Shown here: piece by piece, positions 8,350-16,431 of the stretch
Layout of the letters: each line of letters starts with the position of its first letter
How positions within the stretch are numbered: position 1 is the stretch's first letter
DNA from: Roseomonas sp.
Lineage (GTDB): Bacteria; Pseudomonadota; Alphaproteobacteria; Acetobacterales; Acetobacteraceae
Length of the DNA: 64,000 nt
Direction: 5' to 3'
Assembly: GCA_020249145.1 (NCBI GenBank)
Contig: JADCGF010000010.1
Span: 1-64,000, forward strand
Notes under the pieces: model-generated
The model's input: the letters and a program-made list of their open reading frames with translations, nothing else
What the model was told of the DNA's origin: nothing
Databases searched by the model: none
Program-made: the position numbers and the translations under genes

Positions 8350-9377
8350 CCGCGCTTTTGGAAGTTGAAGGCCTGCGCAAGAATTTTGGCGGGGGCGCCA
8401 GCCTGCTTGGCGCCAAGCGCGCCATGACACGCGCGGTGGATGGTGTTTCCTTCACCCTCGCCGCCGGTGAGACTCTGGGCCTGGTGGGCGAAACCGGCAG
8501 CGGCAAATCCACGCTTGGCCGCCTGGTGCTGCGCCTGATTGAACCAAGCAGTGGCCGGCTGCGCTTTGAAGGGCAGGATGTGCTGCGCGCTTCTGCCGGC
8601 GAATTGCGCGCCATGCGCCCGCGCATGCAAATGGTGTTTCAGGACCCCTATGGTTCGCTCGATCCGCGCATGACGGCGGGGCAAATCATCGCAGAACCTA
8701 TGAAAACCCAGGGCATGTCGCGCGCCGAGGCGCGTGAACGTGTTGCCGCTTTGCTGTCCCTGGTTGGGCTGCGGGCGGCCATGGCGGGGCGCTATCCGCA
8801 TGAATTTTCTGGCGGGCAACGCCAGCGCATCGGCATAGCGCGCGCCATTGCGCTTGATCCCGCGCTGGTGGTGTTGGATGAACCTGTCTCGGCACTCGAT
8901 GTATCCGTGCAGGCGCAAATCCTCAATCTTCTGGCCGAGATTCAGGCACGCTCATCGGTTTCATACCTGTTCATCGCGCATGATTTGGCCGTGGTGCGGC
9001 ATGTTAGTGATCGCGTGGCTGTGATGTATCTGGGGCGCATTGTGGAAATCGCACCACGAGACGCGCTGTATCGCACGCCGCACCATCCCTATACTGTTTC
9101 GCTTCTATCCGCCGTACCGCATGCGGACCCGGTGCGCGAGAGAACGCGCGAACGCATCCGCCCGATTGGGGAGATCGGTTCAGCCGCCGCCTTGCCCTCA
9201 GGTTGCCGCTTCCATCCGCGCTGCCCGCGCGCGCGCATCATTGCCGCGCGTGGTGGTGAAACGATGGCGTCCGCCGGCACGCGTCTGCCCCAGGCCTGCG
9301 TGACGGAGGACCCCGCGCTTGCGCCCGCAGGCAGCGCGCAGCATTTCGCCGCCTGTCATTTCCCCGAAGAAAATTGA
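8346..9377 (+). CDS. ABC transporter ATP-binding protein, DppF-like
   Basis: This encodes 343 residues from ATG at 8346. Walker A is GETGSGKST, the Q-loop QMVFQDPYGSLDPRM, the signature EFSGGQRQRIGIARAIA, Walker B LVVLDEPVSALDVS and the switch His IAHDLAVV. The C-terminal extension again has a cysteine cluster (SGCRFHPRCPRA ... QACV ... HFAACHF). With the DppD-like protein it forms the heterodimeric motor of the importer. The start overlaps the previous stop (ATGA). Confidence 0.95.
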   Translation: MTALLEVEGLRKNFGGGASLLGAKRAMTRAVDGVSFTLAAGETLGLVGETGSGKSTLGRLVLRLIEPSSGRLRFEGQDVLRASAGELRAMRPRMQMVFQDPYGSLDPRMTAGQIIAEPMKTQGMSRAEARERVAALLSLVGLRAAMAGRYPHEFSGGQRQRIGIARAIALDPALVVLDEPVSALDVSVQAQILNLLAEIQARSSVSYLFIAHDLAVVRHVSDRVAVMYLGRIVEIAPRDALYRTPHHPYTVSLLSAVPHADPVRERTRERIRPIGEIGSAAALPSGCRFHPRCPRARIIAARGGETMASAGTRLPQACVTEDPALAPAGSAQHFAACHFPEEN

Positions 9378-9389
9378 GGAGTGTCGCCG

Positions 9390-10031
9390 ATGTCGGTCTC
9401 TCGTGAAGACAATTATACAGGCGTTTTCGATGGTAAGGTCGGATACGGGCGCAATCCGGCCGTGGTGGTTATTGATTTCACCCTTGCCTATACCACGCCT
9501 GGCTCGCCGTTTTTTGCGGAAGGTGTTGTGCGTGCTGTGGCAGATACGGTGCCGCTACTACAAGCCGCGCGCGCGGCAGGCATCCCGGTGATCCATACCA
9601 AGGTGATGTATCATCCTTCCGGCGCGGATGGCGGTTGGTTCGTGCGGAAAGTGCCCGCGCTGCGCAAGCTGGTGCCGGGTGAGCCGCTTGCTGAAATAGA
9701 CCCGAAAGTGGCGCCGCTTGCCGAGGAAGTGGTCATCGTTAAGCAATACCCAAGCCCCTTCTTCGGCACACCGCTTGCCCCCATGCTGGCGACGCTTGGG
9801 GTTGATACGTTGATCCTGGCCGGCTGTTCGACCAGTGGCTGCGTCCGCGCCGGCGCGCTGGATGGGGTGCAACATGGCTACCGCGTCATCGTGCCGCGCG
9901 AATGTGTGGGCGATCGGCATGATGGCCCGCATGACGCCAATCTATTCGACATCAACGCGAAATACGGCGATGTTGTCGGGCGCGAGGAAGTGATCCAGTA
10001 TCTTGCCAATCTCGCCAAACGCAATGACTGA
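9390..10031 (+). CDS. Isochorismatase-family cysteine hydrolase
   Basis: This encodes 213 residues. The catalytic triad of the family can be seen: Asp in PAVVVIDFTLAYT (~residue 28), Lys in EVVIVKQYPSPFFGT (~118) and Cys in LAGCSTSGCVRAGALDG (~151 or the second Cys ~155), followed by a cis-peptide turn. Relatives hydrolyse N-carbamoyl compounds (N-carbamoylsarcosine), nicotinamide, ureidoacrylate or biuret. Residues such as STSGCVRA favour the N-carbamoylsarcosine/ureidoacrylate side over nicotinamidase, but the substrate is not proved. The GAGGA at 9376-9380 fits ATG 9390. It follows the transporter and precedes the glutaredoxin fusion by 12 bases, so it is probably the second hydrolytic step of the pathway. 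Confidence 0.9.
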   Translation: MSVSREDNYTGVFDGKVGYGRNPAVVVIDFTLAYTTPGSPFFAEGVVRAVADTVPLLQAARAAGIPVIHTKVMYHPSGADGGWFVRKVPALRKLVPGEPLAEIDPKVAPLAEEVVIVKQYPSPFFGTPLAPMLATLGVDTLILAGCSTSGCVRAGALDGVQHGYRVIVPRECVGDRHDGPHDANLFDINAKYGDVVGREEVIQYLANLAKRND

Positions 10032-10043
10032 GGGAGAATAGCC

Positions 10044-10853
10044 ATGAACAATATCACCGCACCGGATGAAGCCATTCGCGTCTATTGGATGACTGGATGT
10101 TCTTCCTGCCTCAGGACCAAGGAATTTTTGACGCGTCATGGCGTGCCCTTCATTTCCCGCAATGTGCTGGAAGATGAAGGCGCTTATGATGAACTGGCGC
10201 GCTTCGGTTTGCGACAGGTACCGATTGTCACGCGCGGCGATGCCTGGGCCAATGGCCAGGTACTGCGCGATATCGCGAAGCTTTGCGACATCACGCTCGG
10301 CGAACAGCGCATGCTGCCGGTGGCTGAAATGCGCCGCAGGTTGGATGCGGTATTGGCCGGCAGCGCGCGGTTTCTGGCGCAAATGCCTGATGCTGCACTC
10401 GCTCAAATGCTGCCCAAGCGCCCGCGTTCCTTCGCGCAGCTTGGCTGGCATATCGCCAATATCGCGGATGCCTTTCTGGAGCATGAAAATGGCATTCCGC
10501 TGACCTTCGATAGCTACATGCGCGTGCCGGAAGAAAAGGACGCGACGCGGGAAAAGCTGATCGCCTATTGCGAAGAAATGCGCCAGCGCATGTCTGATTG
10601 GTTTGATGGGCCGGGTCGCACGCGTGATTGGTCGGCGCGTGCTGATGTTTATTATGGCGAACAAACCATGCATGAATTTTTGGAACGCACCGTCTGGCAC
10701 GCGGGCCAGCATTCGCGGCAATTGATGTGGGTGCTGGAAGGCTTGGGCATCAGCCCGGATCAGTCACTGGGTCCGGAAGTTTTCGCGGGCCTGCCCATGC
10801 CAGAGAGTGTTTGGGATGATGCGGATCCGGCGAAGATGAAGCGGCCAACTTAA
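10044..10853 (+). CDS. Glutaredoxin-DinB fusion protein
   Basis: This encodes 269 residues. Residues ~10-88 are a glutaredoxin domain with a CxxC (MTGCSSCLRTKEFL) and the cis-Pro loop RQVPIVTRGD. Residues ~105-255 look like a DinB/YfiT four-helix bundle with metal-type histidines in QLGWHIANIADAFL and TVWHAGQHSRQL. DinB-like proteins are often thiol-dependent transferases, and a fused Grx domain would supply or recycle the thiol. As the last gene of the importer/hydrolase operon (12 bases after the isochorismatase), it may protect or conjugate a reactive product. The domain assignments are confident; the role is inferred. Confidence 0.85.
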   Translation: MNNITAPDEAIRVYWMTGCSSCLRTKEFLTRHGVPFISRNVLEDEGAYDELARFGLRQVPIVTRGDAWANGQVLRDIAKLCDITLGEQRMLPVAEMRRRLDAVLAGSARFLAQMPDAALAQMLPKRPRSFAQLGWHIANIADAFLEHENGIPLTFDSYMRVPEEKDATREKLIAYCEEMRQRMSDWFDGPGRTRDWSARADVYYGEQTMHEFLERTVWHAGQHSRQLMWVLEGLGISPDQSLGPEVFAGLPMPESVWDDADPAKMKRPT

Positions 10854-11417
10854 GTCATTGCGGCGCGGTGCAATAATCACCATCGTCAGCCGAAGCTGGT
10901 GTAGCAACTGCCTTGCCTATTCCGGATATGCTTCCGATCAAAGGCAGCATGCCCGTGCCGGAAGGCGCGGCGATGAGCGGCGGTATTGCACGTGAGACCG
11001 CCATCACCATCCGGGTTGCGAATTCGCTGTTCCTCAGCAAGCGCAACGGAAGGCCGAACATCCTGCCACCCTTGGCAAAAATGGCCTGGGGGGCACACCT
11101 GGCCAGAAGCTGATCCAGTCATGCTTTGTCAATCGCCATATCAATAGGCCCTTCCCTGCCATCCATATGACCCAGCGCACAAAATTACTGATAGGGCCAA
11201 GCGGGGCGGTTCACTTGACGGCTCAGCGAACCTCAAGGGCTGCTCGTCCAGCCGCGTCAGCGCCGAATTCAACACCGGATCATCCGGCGCATGGCCTTCC
11301 AGCATTGCATTGGCTTCAAGCATGAGGCGACGCGCCTTATACCCTCTGCTCCAGACTTCCCCTTGACGCCCCGTCCGGCAAGTGATGCTTTGAGCTTATA
11401 AGGAAGGATTAGCCGCC
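10854..11417. other. 564-base gap with no convincing gene
   Basis: Short open frames occur on both strands, but none has recognisable protein features. The minus strand around 11141-11340 reads YKARRLMLEANAMLEGHAP..., and around 10855-11060 it reads a small-residue-rich frame ending GDYCTAPQ. Both look like eroded 3' ends of former genes, though I cannot name them. AAGGAAGG at 11400-11407 belongs to the downstream acyl-CoA dehydrogenase. Confidence 0.4.
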
Positions 11418-12596
11418 ATGGACCATAACCCCTTGCCCTTCGCCCCCACCGAAGAAACGCGCATGCTCCAGGAATTGGTCGCGCGCTTCGTGGACAAGGA
11501 ATTGATGCCGCTGGAGCCCACGATTCTGAAGCGCGAAGCTGAAGGCAAGGGCTATAAGCTTTCGGAAGAAGAAGAAATGCGGCTGCTTGGGCGCTGCAAG
11601 GAATTGGGCCTTTGGGGCCTTGATGTGCCGGAAGAATTCGGCGGTGCCAATCTGTCCCTCAGCTCTCTGGCGGCGGCGGAAGAAGAATTGGGCCGGGTTT
11701 GCGTGCCCTTCGTCATCCCGCCCGATAGCCCCAATTTGCACATGATGCTCTCCGTCGCCAATTCCATGCAGCGGGAGCGGTATCTGGCGCCTTACGCTGA
11801 AGGCACGGCGCGTTCCGCCATGGCCATTTCCGAACCCGGCGCGGGCGGTGACCCCGCCGGCATGACGACCCGCGCGGTGAAGGATGGCAATGATTGGGTC
11901 ATTAATGGCCGCAAGATTTGGGTCAGCAATGTGCCGCGCGCGGATTTCATCATCCTCATGGCGCGCACGGGCGATGGCAAGCGCCAGGAAGGTGTGACGG
12001 CCTTCATCGTGGAAAAGGGCACGCCTGGCTTCATCATTGAACGCGAAATCTCCATGATTGGCGGGCGCAAGACCTATGAATTGGTGTTCGAGGATTGCCG
12101 CGTGCCGGAATCCCAAGTGCTCGGTGAATTGGGCCGCGGCTATGCGCCGATGCAATTGCGGCTGAATGTGCGCCGCCTGCAAATGGGCGCGCGCTGTGTG
12201 GGCATGACGCGCCGCGCCTTGGACATGATGGCGGATCAGGCGCGCAATCGCGTGACCTTTGGCGTGCGCCTGGCGGATCGCCAGGCCATTCAATGGTGGG
12301 TGGCAGAAGCTGCCACGCGCATGCATGCCTGCAAGCTGATGGTGGCTGATCTGGCGGCCAAGCTTGATGCCGGCGCTGATGTGCGCATGGAAGCATCCAT
12401 GCTGAAGGTGGAAGGCACCGAAATGGCCCAGGATATCCTGGACCAGGCCATGCAGACCTTCGGCGCCATGGGCGTGACCAAGGAGCTTCCCTTGCAATTG
12501 ATGCATCAGCAGGTGCGCCTGATGCGCGTGTATGAAGGCCCGTCAGAGGTGCATCGCAGCGCGATTGGCCGGCGCATTCTGGGTTCCAAGGTCTAA
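11418..12596 (+). CDS. Acyl-CoA dehydrogenase family protein
   Basis: This encodes 392 residues, full length for the family. The N-terminal helical domain (1-125) is followed by the beta domain with the FAD/substrate signature AMAISEPGAGGDPAGM and KIWVSNVPRADFIILMAR. The C-terminal helical bundle contains RVTFGVRLADRQAIQ and the FAD-binding QTFGAMGVTKELPL. The usual catalytic Glu is present in RVYEGPSEVHR. It introduces a trans-2,3 double bond into an acyl-CoA and passes electrons to ETF. The chain specificity is unknown. Seven bases separate it from a family III CoA-transferase, so the pair probably activates and oxidises one organic acid. A strong AAGGAAGG precedes the start. Confidence 0.94.
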   Translation: MDHNPLPFAPTEETRMLQELVARFVDKELMPLEPTILKREAEGKGYKLSEEEEMRLLGRCKELGLWGLDVPEEFGGANLSLSSLAAAEEELGRVCVPFVIPPDSPNLHMMLSVANSMQRERYLAPYAEGTARSAMAISEPGAGGDPAGMTTRAVKDGNDWVINGRKIWVSNVPRADFIILMARTGDGKRQEGVTAFIVEKGTPGFIIEREISMIGGRKTYELVFEDCRVPESQVLGELGRGYAPMQLRLNVRRLQMGARCVGMTRRALDMMADQARNRVTFGVRLADRQAIQWWVAEAATRMHACKLMVADLAAKLDAGADVRMEASMLKVEGTEMAQDILDQAMQTFGAMGVTKELPLQLMHQQVRLMRVYEGPSEVHRSAIGRRILGSKV

Positions 12597-12602
12597 GCCC
12601 GG

Positions 12603-13829
12603 ATGGCGGAACCGCATCGCCCGCTGGATGGGATACTCGTTCTCGATCTCGGGCAGATTTATCAGGCGCCTTATTGTTCCTTCCTGATGGCGATGGCGGG
12701 TGCGACCGTCATCAAGATTGAACCGCCGGGGGGGGAGTCTCTGCGCCGCCGGACAATGGTTTCCGGCGGTTCCGTGCCGCAAGCCATGCTGAATTCCAAC
12801 AAGCTTGGCATTTCGATTGACTTCAAGAATGAAGCCGGGCGCGAATTGTTTCTTTCCATGGTGGATCGCGCCGATATTCTTATTGAGAATTTCGCGCCGG
12901 GGGCGATGGATAAGCTTGGCCTTGGCTGGGAAGTGCTGCTGGCCCGCAACCCGCGCCTGATTTATGCGGCGGCATCGGGCTATGGCCGTTCAGGGCCGGA
13001 TCGGGACAAGCTGGCGATGGACCTGACGGTGCAGGCGGCATCGGGCATTATGCACACCACGGGCTTCCCTGATGGCCCGCCGGTGAAATCCGGCCCGGCG
13101 GTGGTGGATTTTCTGGGCGGCACGCATCTTTATGCCGCTGCGCTGACCGCGCTGTTTGACCGCGAACGCACCGGGCGCGGGCGCTTCGTGGAAATCGCCA
13201 TGCAGGATACGGTCTACCCGTGTTTGGCTTCGGCGCTTGGGATGCATTTCGGCGGCAAGCGCGGCACCATCCCGCCGCGCACGGGCAATTCCCATGCGGG
13301 CCTCGCCATGGCGCCCTACAATGTCTATCCGACCAACGATGGGTATCTGGCCATCATCGTGGTCAAGGAAGACCATTGGAACCGCCTACTGCGCGCCATG
13401 GGGCGCGAAGATTTGATGGGCGATCCGCGCTTCGCCACCAACCCGGCGCGGGTGCAAAACATGGCGGAAGTGGATGCCATGGTGACCGCCTGGCTTGCCG
13501 GCATGACGCGCGAAGAAGCCGTGGCGGCCACGCGCAAATTCGGCGTGCCGGCAGCGCCCGTGCGCGATTTGGATGAGGTGATCAATGATGCCGGCATGCA
13601 TGAACGCGGCATGCTGCATTGGGTGGAACACCCCGAAGTGGGGCGGGTGTGCTTGCCATCCTCACCTTTGCGTTTTGCTGACGCGCCCGCGCCGGCACTG
13701 AAGCCAAGCCCGTTTCTCAATCAGCATGAGGAAGAAGTGCTGGGGGGGATTTTTGGGTTTACGCCAGAACAGCGCGCGGCGTTGCGGGCGGCGGGGGCGA
13801 TTAGTGTGGCGGCGCAGGTGAAGGGTTAG
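12603..13829 (+). CDS. Family III CoA-transferase (CaiB/BaiF type)
   Basis: This encodes 408 residues. The family opening is present (LDGILVLDLGQIYQAPYCSFLMAMAGATVIKIEPPGGES), followed by the SNKLGISIDFKNEAGRELF block, ADILIENFAPGAMDKLGLG and YAAASGYGRSGPDRDKLAMDLTVQAASGIM. The catalytic Asp is the one in AMDLTVQA. It moves CoA between a donor thioester and a carboxylic acid. It probably supplies the acyl-CoA used by the dehydrogenase encoded immediately upstream. Residues 185-330 form the linked small domain typical of the interlocked dimer. Confidence 0.93.
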   Translation: MAEPHRPLDGILVLDLGQIYQAPYCSFLMAMAGATVIKIEPPGGESLRRRTMVSGGSVPQAMLNSNKLGISIDFKNEAGRELFLSMVDRADILIENFAPGAMDKLGLGWEVLLARNPRLIYAAASGYGRSGPDRDKLAMDLTVQAASGIMHTTGFPDGPPVKSGPAVVDFLGGTHLYAAALTALFDRERTGRGRFVEIAMQDTVYPCLASALGMHFGGKRGTIPPRTGNSHAGLAMAPYNVYPTNDGYLAIIVVKEDHWNRLLRAMGREDLMGDPRFATNPARVQNMAEVDAMVTAWLAGMTREEAVAATRKFGVPAAPVRDLDEVINDAGMHERGMLHWVEHPEVGRVCLPSSPLRFADAPAPALKPSPFLNQHEEEVLGGIFGFTPEQRAALRAAGAISVAAQVKG

Positions 13830-14059
13830 GGGGGGGGCGGAGCTGAGCAGGATCAATTTTCTGATCACGCGGGGCGCGGCTGCAAAACGAAGTGCAGTCA
13901 GTGCCGGGTGATTGGGATTTCTGCAATCCTTCGCCAAACGCTGGCAGCGGTTGAGCCAAACTGCGGTTCCTTCCACAAACCATCACTTCGGCGATATCTG
14001 AAATTCGGATACAGTTTCAGACCGCCTTGGAACATGGAATTCCAGATTCCAGAAGATAC

Positions 14060-14160
14060 GCCCGGGCGCCAAGTGGAATCACTTGGCGCTTCGGGAAATG
14101 TGACCTAACAACGGTTTAGCGCGGCTCCCCCGAACCAACGTGAACGGGGAACGCTCTGAA
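14060..14160 (+). repeat. Dispersed ~100-base repeat, copy 1, with a perfect hairpin
   Basis: The 344-base gap 13830-14173 contains no gene, but a perfect 10-bp stem with a GAAT loop lies at 14066-14089 (GCGCCAAGTG / CACTTGGCGC). It is followed by AACAACGGTTTAGCGCGG and then a CGTGAACGGGG block. The order hairpin with a GGAATCA core, then ACAA-G-T-TAG-GCG, then GTGAA is also found on the minus strand at 22018-22118 and 34093-34190. It ends 13 bases before the epimerase gene and could contribute to its leader. There is no T-run, so it is not a standard terminator. Confidence 0.5.
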
Positions 14161-14173
14161 AGGGGGGCTGGGG

Positions 14174-15106
14174 ATGGGGAAGTATACGGTAACAGGTGGC
14201 GCTGGTTTTATCGGCTCACATTTGGTGGATGCTCTGGTCGCACAAGGTCAAGAAGTGGTCGTTCTCGATGACTTTTCGACAGGAAAAATAGCGAACCTCA
14301 ACCCCACTGCAAGCTTGATCCGAGGCGACATTACAGACCCACAAGCCGTCAAGGAAGCACTCAAAAACAGCGATGGCTGCTTTCATTTGGCCGCGATAGC
14401 CTCTGTTCAACGCGGCAATGACGATTGGCTGACATGCCACCGAGTAAACCAGGGTGGGACGGTCGCGGTGCTGGATGCCTCGCGCGCGGCGGGCGGCCTG
14501 CCAGTCGTTTATGCTTCTTCAGCGGCAATCTATGGAGACACAGATGGGGCTATCGCGAATGAAGACCGACAGCCGCAACCTCTCACGGCTTACGGGATGG
14601 ATAAACTAGGTTCGGAATTGCATGCTTTCGTAGGATGGCATGTACACCAGGTGCCAAGCTTTGGATGTCGCCTCTTCAACGTTTACGGACCTCGACAAAA
14701 TCCATCCTCGCCCTACAGCGGGGTGGTGTCCATTTTTGTTGATTGTGCGATGGCAAAAAGGGAGCTTACCATTAACGGGGATGGTAAGCAGGTTCGCGAT
14801 TTCATTTATGTTGACGATATCGTCATGCGTCTTTTGGCTGCCATGAATTTGCTGAAGCGAAAGCGTCAGGCTTACGTGGCCAATTTTTGTACGGGTCAGG
14901 GAACAAGCATCCTGAGTTTAGCAAGGCTTGTGGCTGATCTGGTGCCGACGCCGATTCATATTCGGCATGCCTCTGCGCGAATTGGTGATATTCGGTACTC
15001 TATTGGACGGGCCGACCGAGCAAATGATTTGCTTGGAATGAAAGAGTATGTGCCCCTCGGTTTGGGGCTTCGTCACACCTGTAAGGGCCTTATTGGCAGT
15101 CATTGA
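14174..15106 (+). CDS. NAD-dependent epimerase/dehydratase (extended SDR)
   Basis: This encodes 310 residues. The NAD site is TGGAGFIGSHLVDAL at residues ~7-21. The catalytic YxxxK is YGMDKLGSE, preceded by SSAAIYGDTDG, and the nucleotide-sugar region reads FNVYGPRQNPSSPYSGV followed by NGDGKQVRDFIYVDDI. Together these match UDP-glucose 4-epimerase and related nucleotide-sugar epimerases. Base composition is lower in G+C than that of the neighbours, with more A/T-ending codons, suggesting transfer. It lies alone, 196 bases before a convergent glycosyltransferase gene. A role in surface polysaccharide or glycolipid synthesis is an inference. Confidence 0.88.
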   Translation: MGKYTVTGGAGFIGSHLVDALVAQGQEVVVLDDFSTGKIANLNPTASLIRGDITDPQAVKEALKNSDGCFHLAAIASVQRGNDDWLTCHRVNQGGTVAVLDASRAAGGLPVVYASSAAIYGDTDGAIANEDRQPQPLTAYGMDKLGSELHAFVGWHVHQVPSFGCRLFNVYGPRQNPSSPYSGVVSIFVDCAMAKRELTINGDGKQVRDFIYVDDIVMRLLAAMNLLKRKRQAYVANFCTGQGTSILSLARLVADLVPTPIHIRHASARIGDIRYSIGRADRANDLLGMKEYVPLGLGLRHTCKGLIGSH

Positions 15107-15302
15107 GCGAACCGTTCCGAGTGCCGTTCTTTCGCTTCTGCGAGGCCGATTAGTCATGTTGTCCTCGGGTTCGGCTTTACTTATCAGATCACGAAACCAT
15201 CACCACAGATGCGCGCCGATCTTGTATAGCATCATGCGGCCATCGCCCCGTCACGCATCAAGCCTTGGCAGGGCCTGGCCGCGGCTTTTCGCCGCCATTC
15301 TG

Positions 15303-16415
15303 TTACAAGCCAAGCAAATCCAGCGTGCGCCCGATGATCTTGGCCTCATCGAAGCGCTCAAGCCCGCGCATACGTGCAGCCTCACCCATCCGAGTGCGCA
15401 GGGCGGGATCCTTGGCAAGCCTGGATAGAGCCTCCGCCAAGGGCGTGATGGTCGCGGGCGGCACCAGCAAGCCAGTCTCTCCGTCCACCACCTGTTGACG
15501 CGTGCCGCGGATATCGCTGGCCACCACGGGCAGGCCGGTCAGCATCGCCTCAATCACGCTCATGGGCAGGGCCTCAGTATGCGAAGGCAGGCAGAACACA
15601 TCGGCGGCCGCCAGCAACCGCGCCACATCATGCCGATAGCCAAGCCGTTGCAGCCGGGGGCCAAGGGCTGCGGCAGCGCGGGCGAAATCCGGTTCCAGAT
15701 CCGCGCCATGGTCGGAAGCCAGCCGCTCCCCCACCACCCAAAGACGTGCATTGGCGGGTGTGGCTTCCATGGCGCGCAGCAATTCGGGGTAGCCTTTCTG
15801 GCGCACCAGGCGAGATACCGCGATGATCACGCAATCATCGGCATTGGCGCCCAATTCGGCACGCAAAACCTCGCGCGCTTTGGGATCGGGATGGAATTGC
15901 GCCGGGTCGCGCCCATTCAAGACCGCAGTAGCGTTGCGGTGAATGCCAAGCCGGCGCGCATCTTCTGCCTCGGCTGCGCTGACGGTCAGATAAACATCCG
16001 TAATGCGCCCCGCAGCGCGTTCAAGTTGAAGCGCCAAGGCACGGCGCCACCATGGGCCGGGCTGATTGAATAGAAACCCATGGCAGGTATAGGCAATGCG
16101 CGGCACACCCGCCGCCCGTGCCGCCGCGCGCCCGATCAAGCCACTGATTGGCATATGCGCATGCACCAGATCACATCGCTCGCGCTTCAGGAAATCGCGT
16201 ACGGCCCTATAGGCGTTCCATTGCGCAATCGGATTCATGCTGCGCGCCATTGGCATGGCTTCAATCCGAAAACCCTCGGCGCGCGGCAGGTCGAGCAAGG
16301 GGCCTTCGGCGCAAAGCCCGACAACCTCATGCCCACGCGCGCGCGCGCCACGCATTACCGGCAGGATGAAATGCCGCATGGCGAAATCAACATTCGCGAT
16401 GAAACAGATCTTCAT
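15303..16415 (-). CDS. Glycosyltransferase family 4 (GT-B)
   Basis: This encodes 370 residues. The N-terminal Rossmann domain begins MKICFIANVDFAMRHFILPVMRGARARGHEV and contains CDLVHAHMPISGLIGRAAAR. The C-terminal domain carries the nucleotide-sugar binding signature: VSRLVRQKGYPELLRAM, then HTEALPMSVIEAMLTGLPVVASDIRG, with the EX7E motif beginning at the Glu in HTEALPM. It transfers a sugar from a nucleotide donor to a glycan or lipid acceptor. It lies 16 bases downstream of the heparinase-like gene on the same strand and faces the epimerase gene end to end. Confidence 0.9.
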   Translation of the reverse strand: MKICFIANVDFAMRHFILPVMRGARARGHEVVGLCAEGPLLDLPRAEGFRIEAMPMARSMNPIAQWNAYRAVRDFLKRERCDLVHAHMPISGLIGRAAARAAGVPRIAYTCHGFLFNQPGPWWRRALALQLERAAGRITDVYLTVSAAEAEDARRLGIHRNATAVLNGRDPAQFHPDPKAREVLRAELGANADDCVIIAVSRLVRQKGYPELLRAMEATPANARLWVVGERLASDHGADLEPDFARAAAALGPRLQRLGYRHDVARLLAAADVFCLPSHTEALPMSVIEAMLTGLPVVASDIRGTRQQVVDGETGLLVPPATITPLAEALSRLAKDPALRTRMGEAARMRGLERFDEAKIIGRTLDLLGL

Positions 16416-16431
16416 GGAAAGCGTTGAGCGC

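Noticed and set aside
14066..14089. The perfect hairpin as a rho-independent terminator for the CoA-transferase gene
   Set aside because: It lies 236 bases after the stop and has no T-run. Its similarity to the other dispersed hairpins fits a repeat better.
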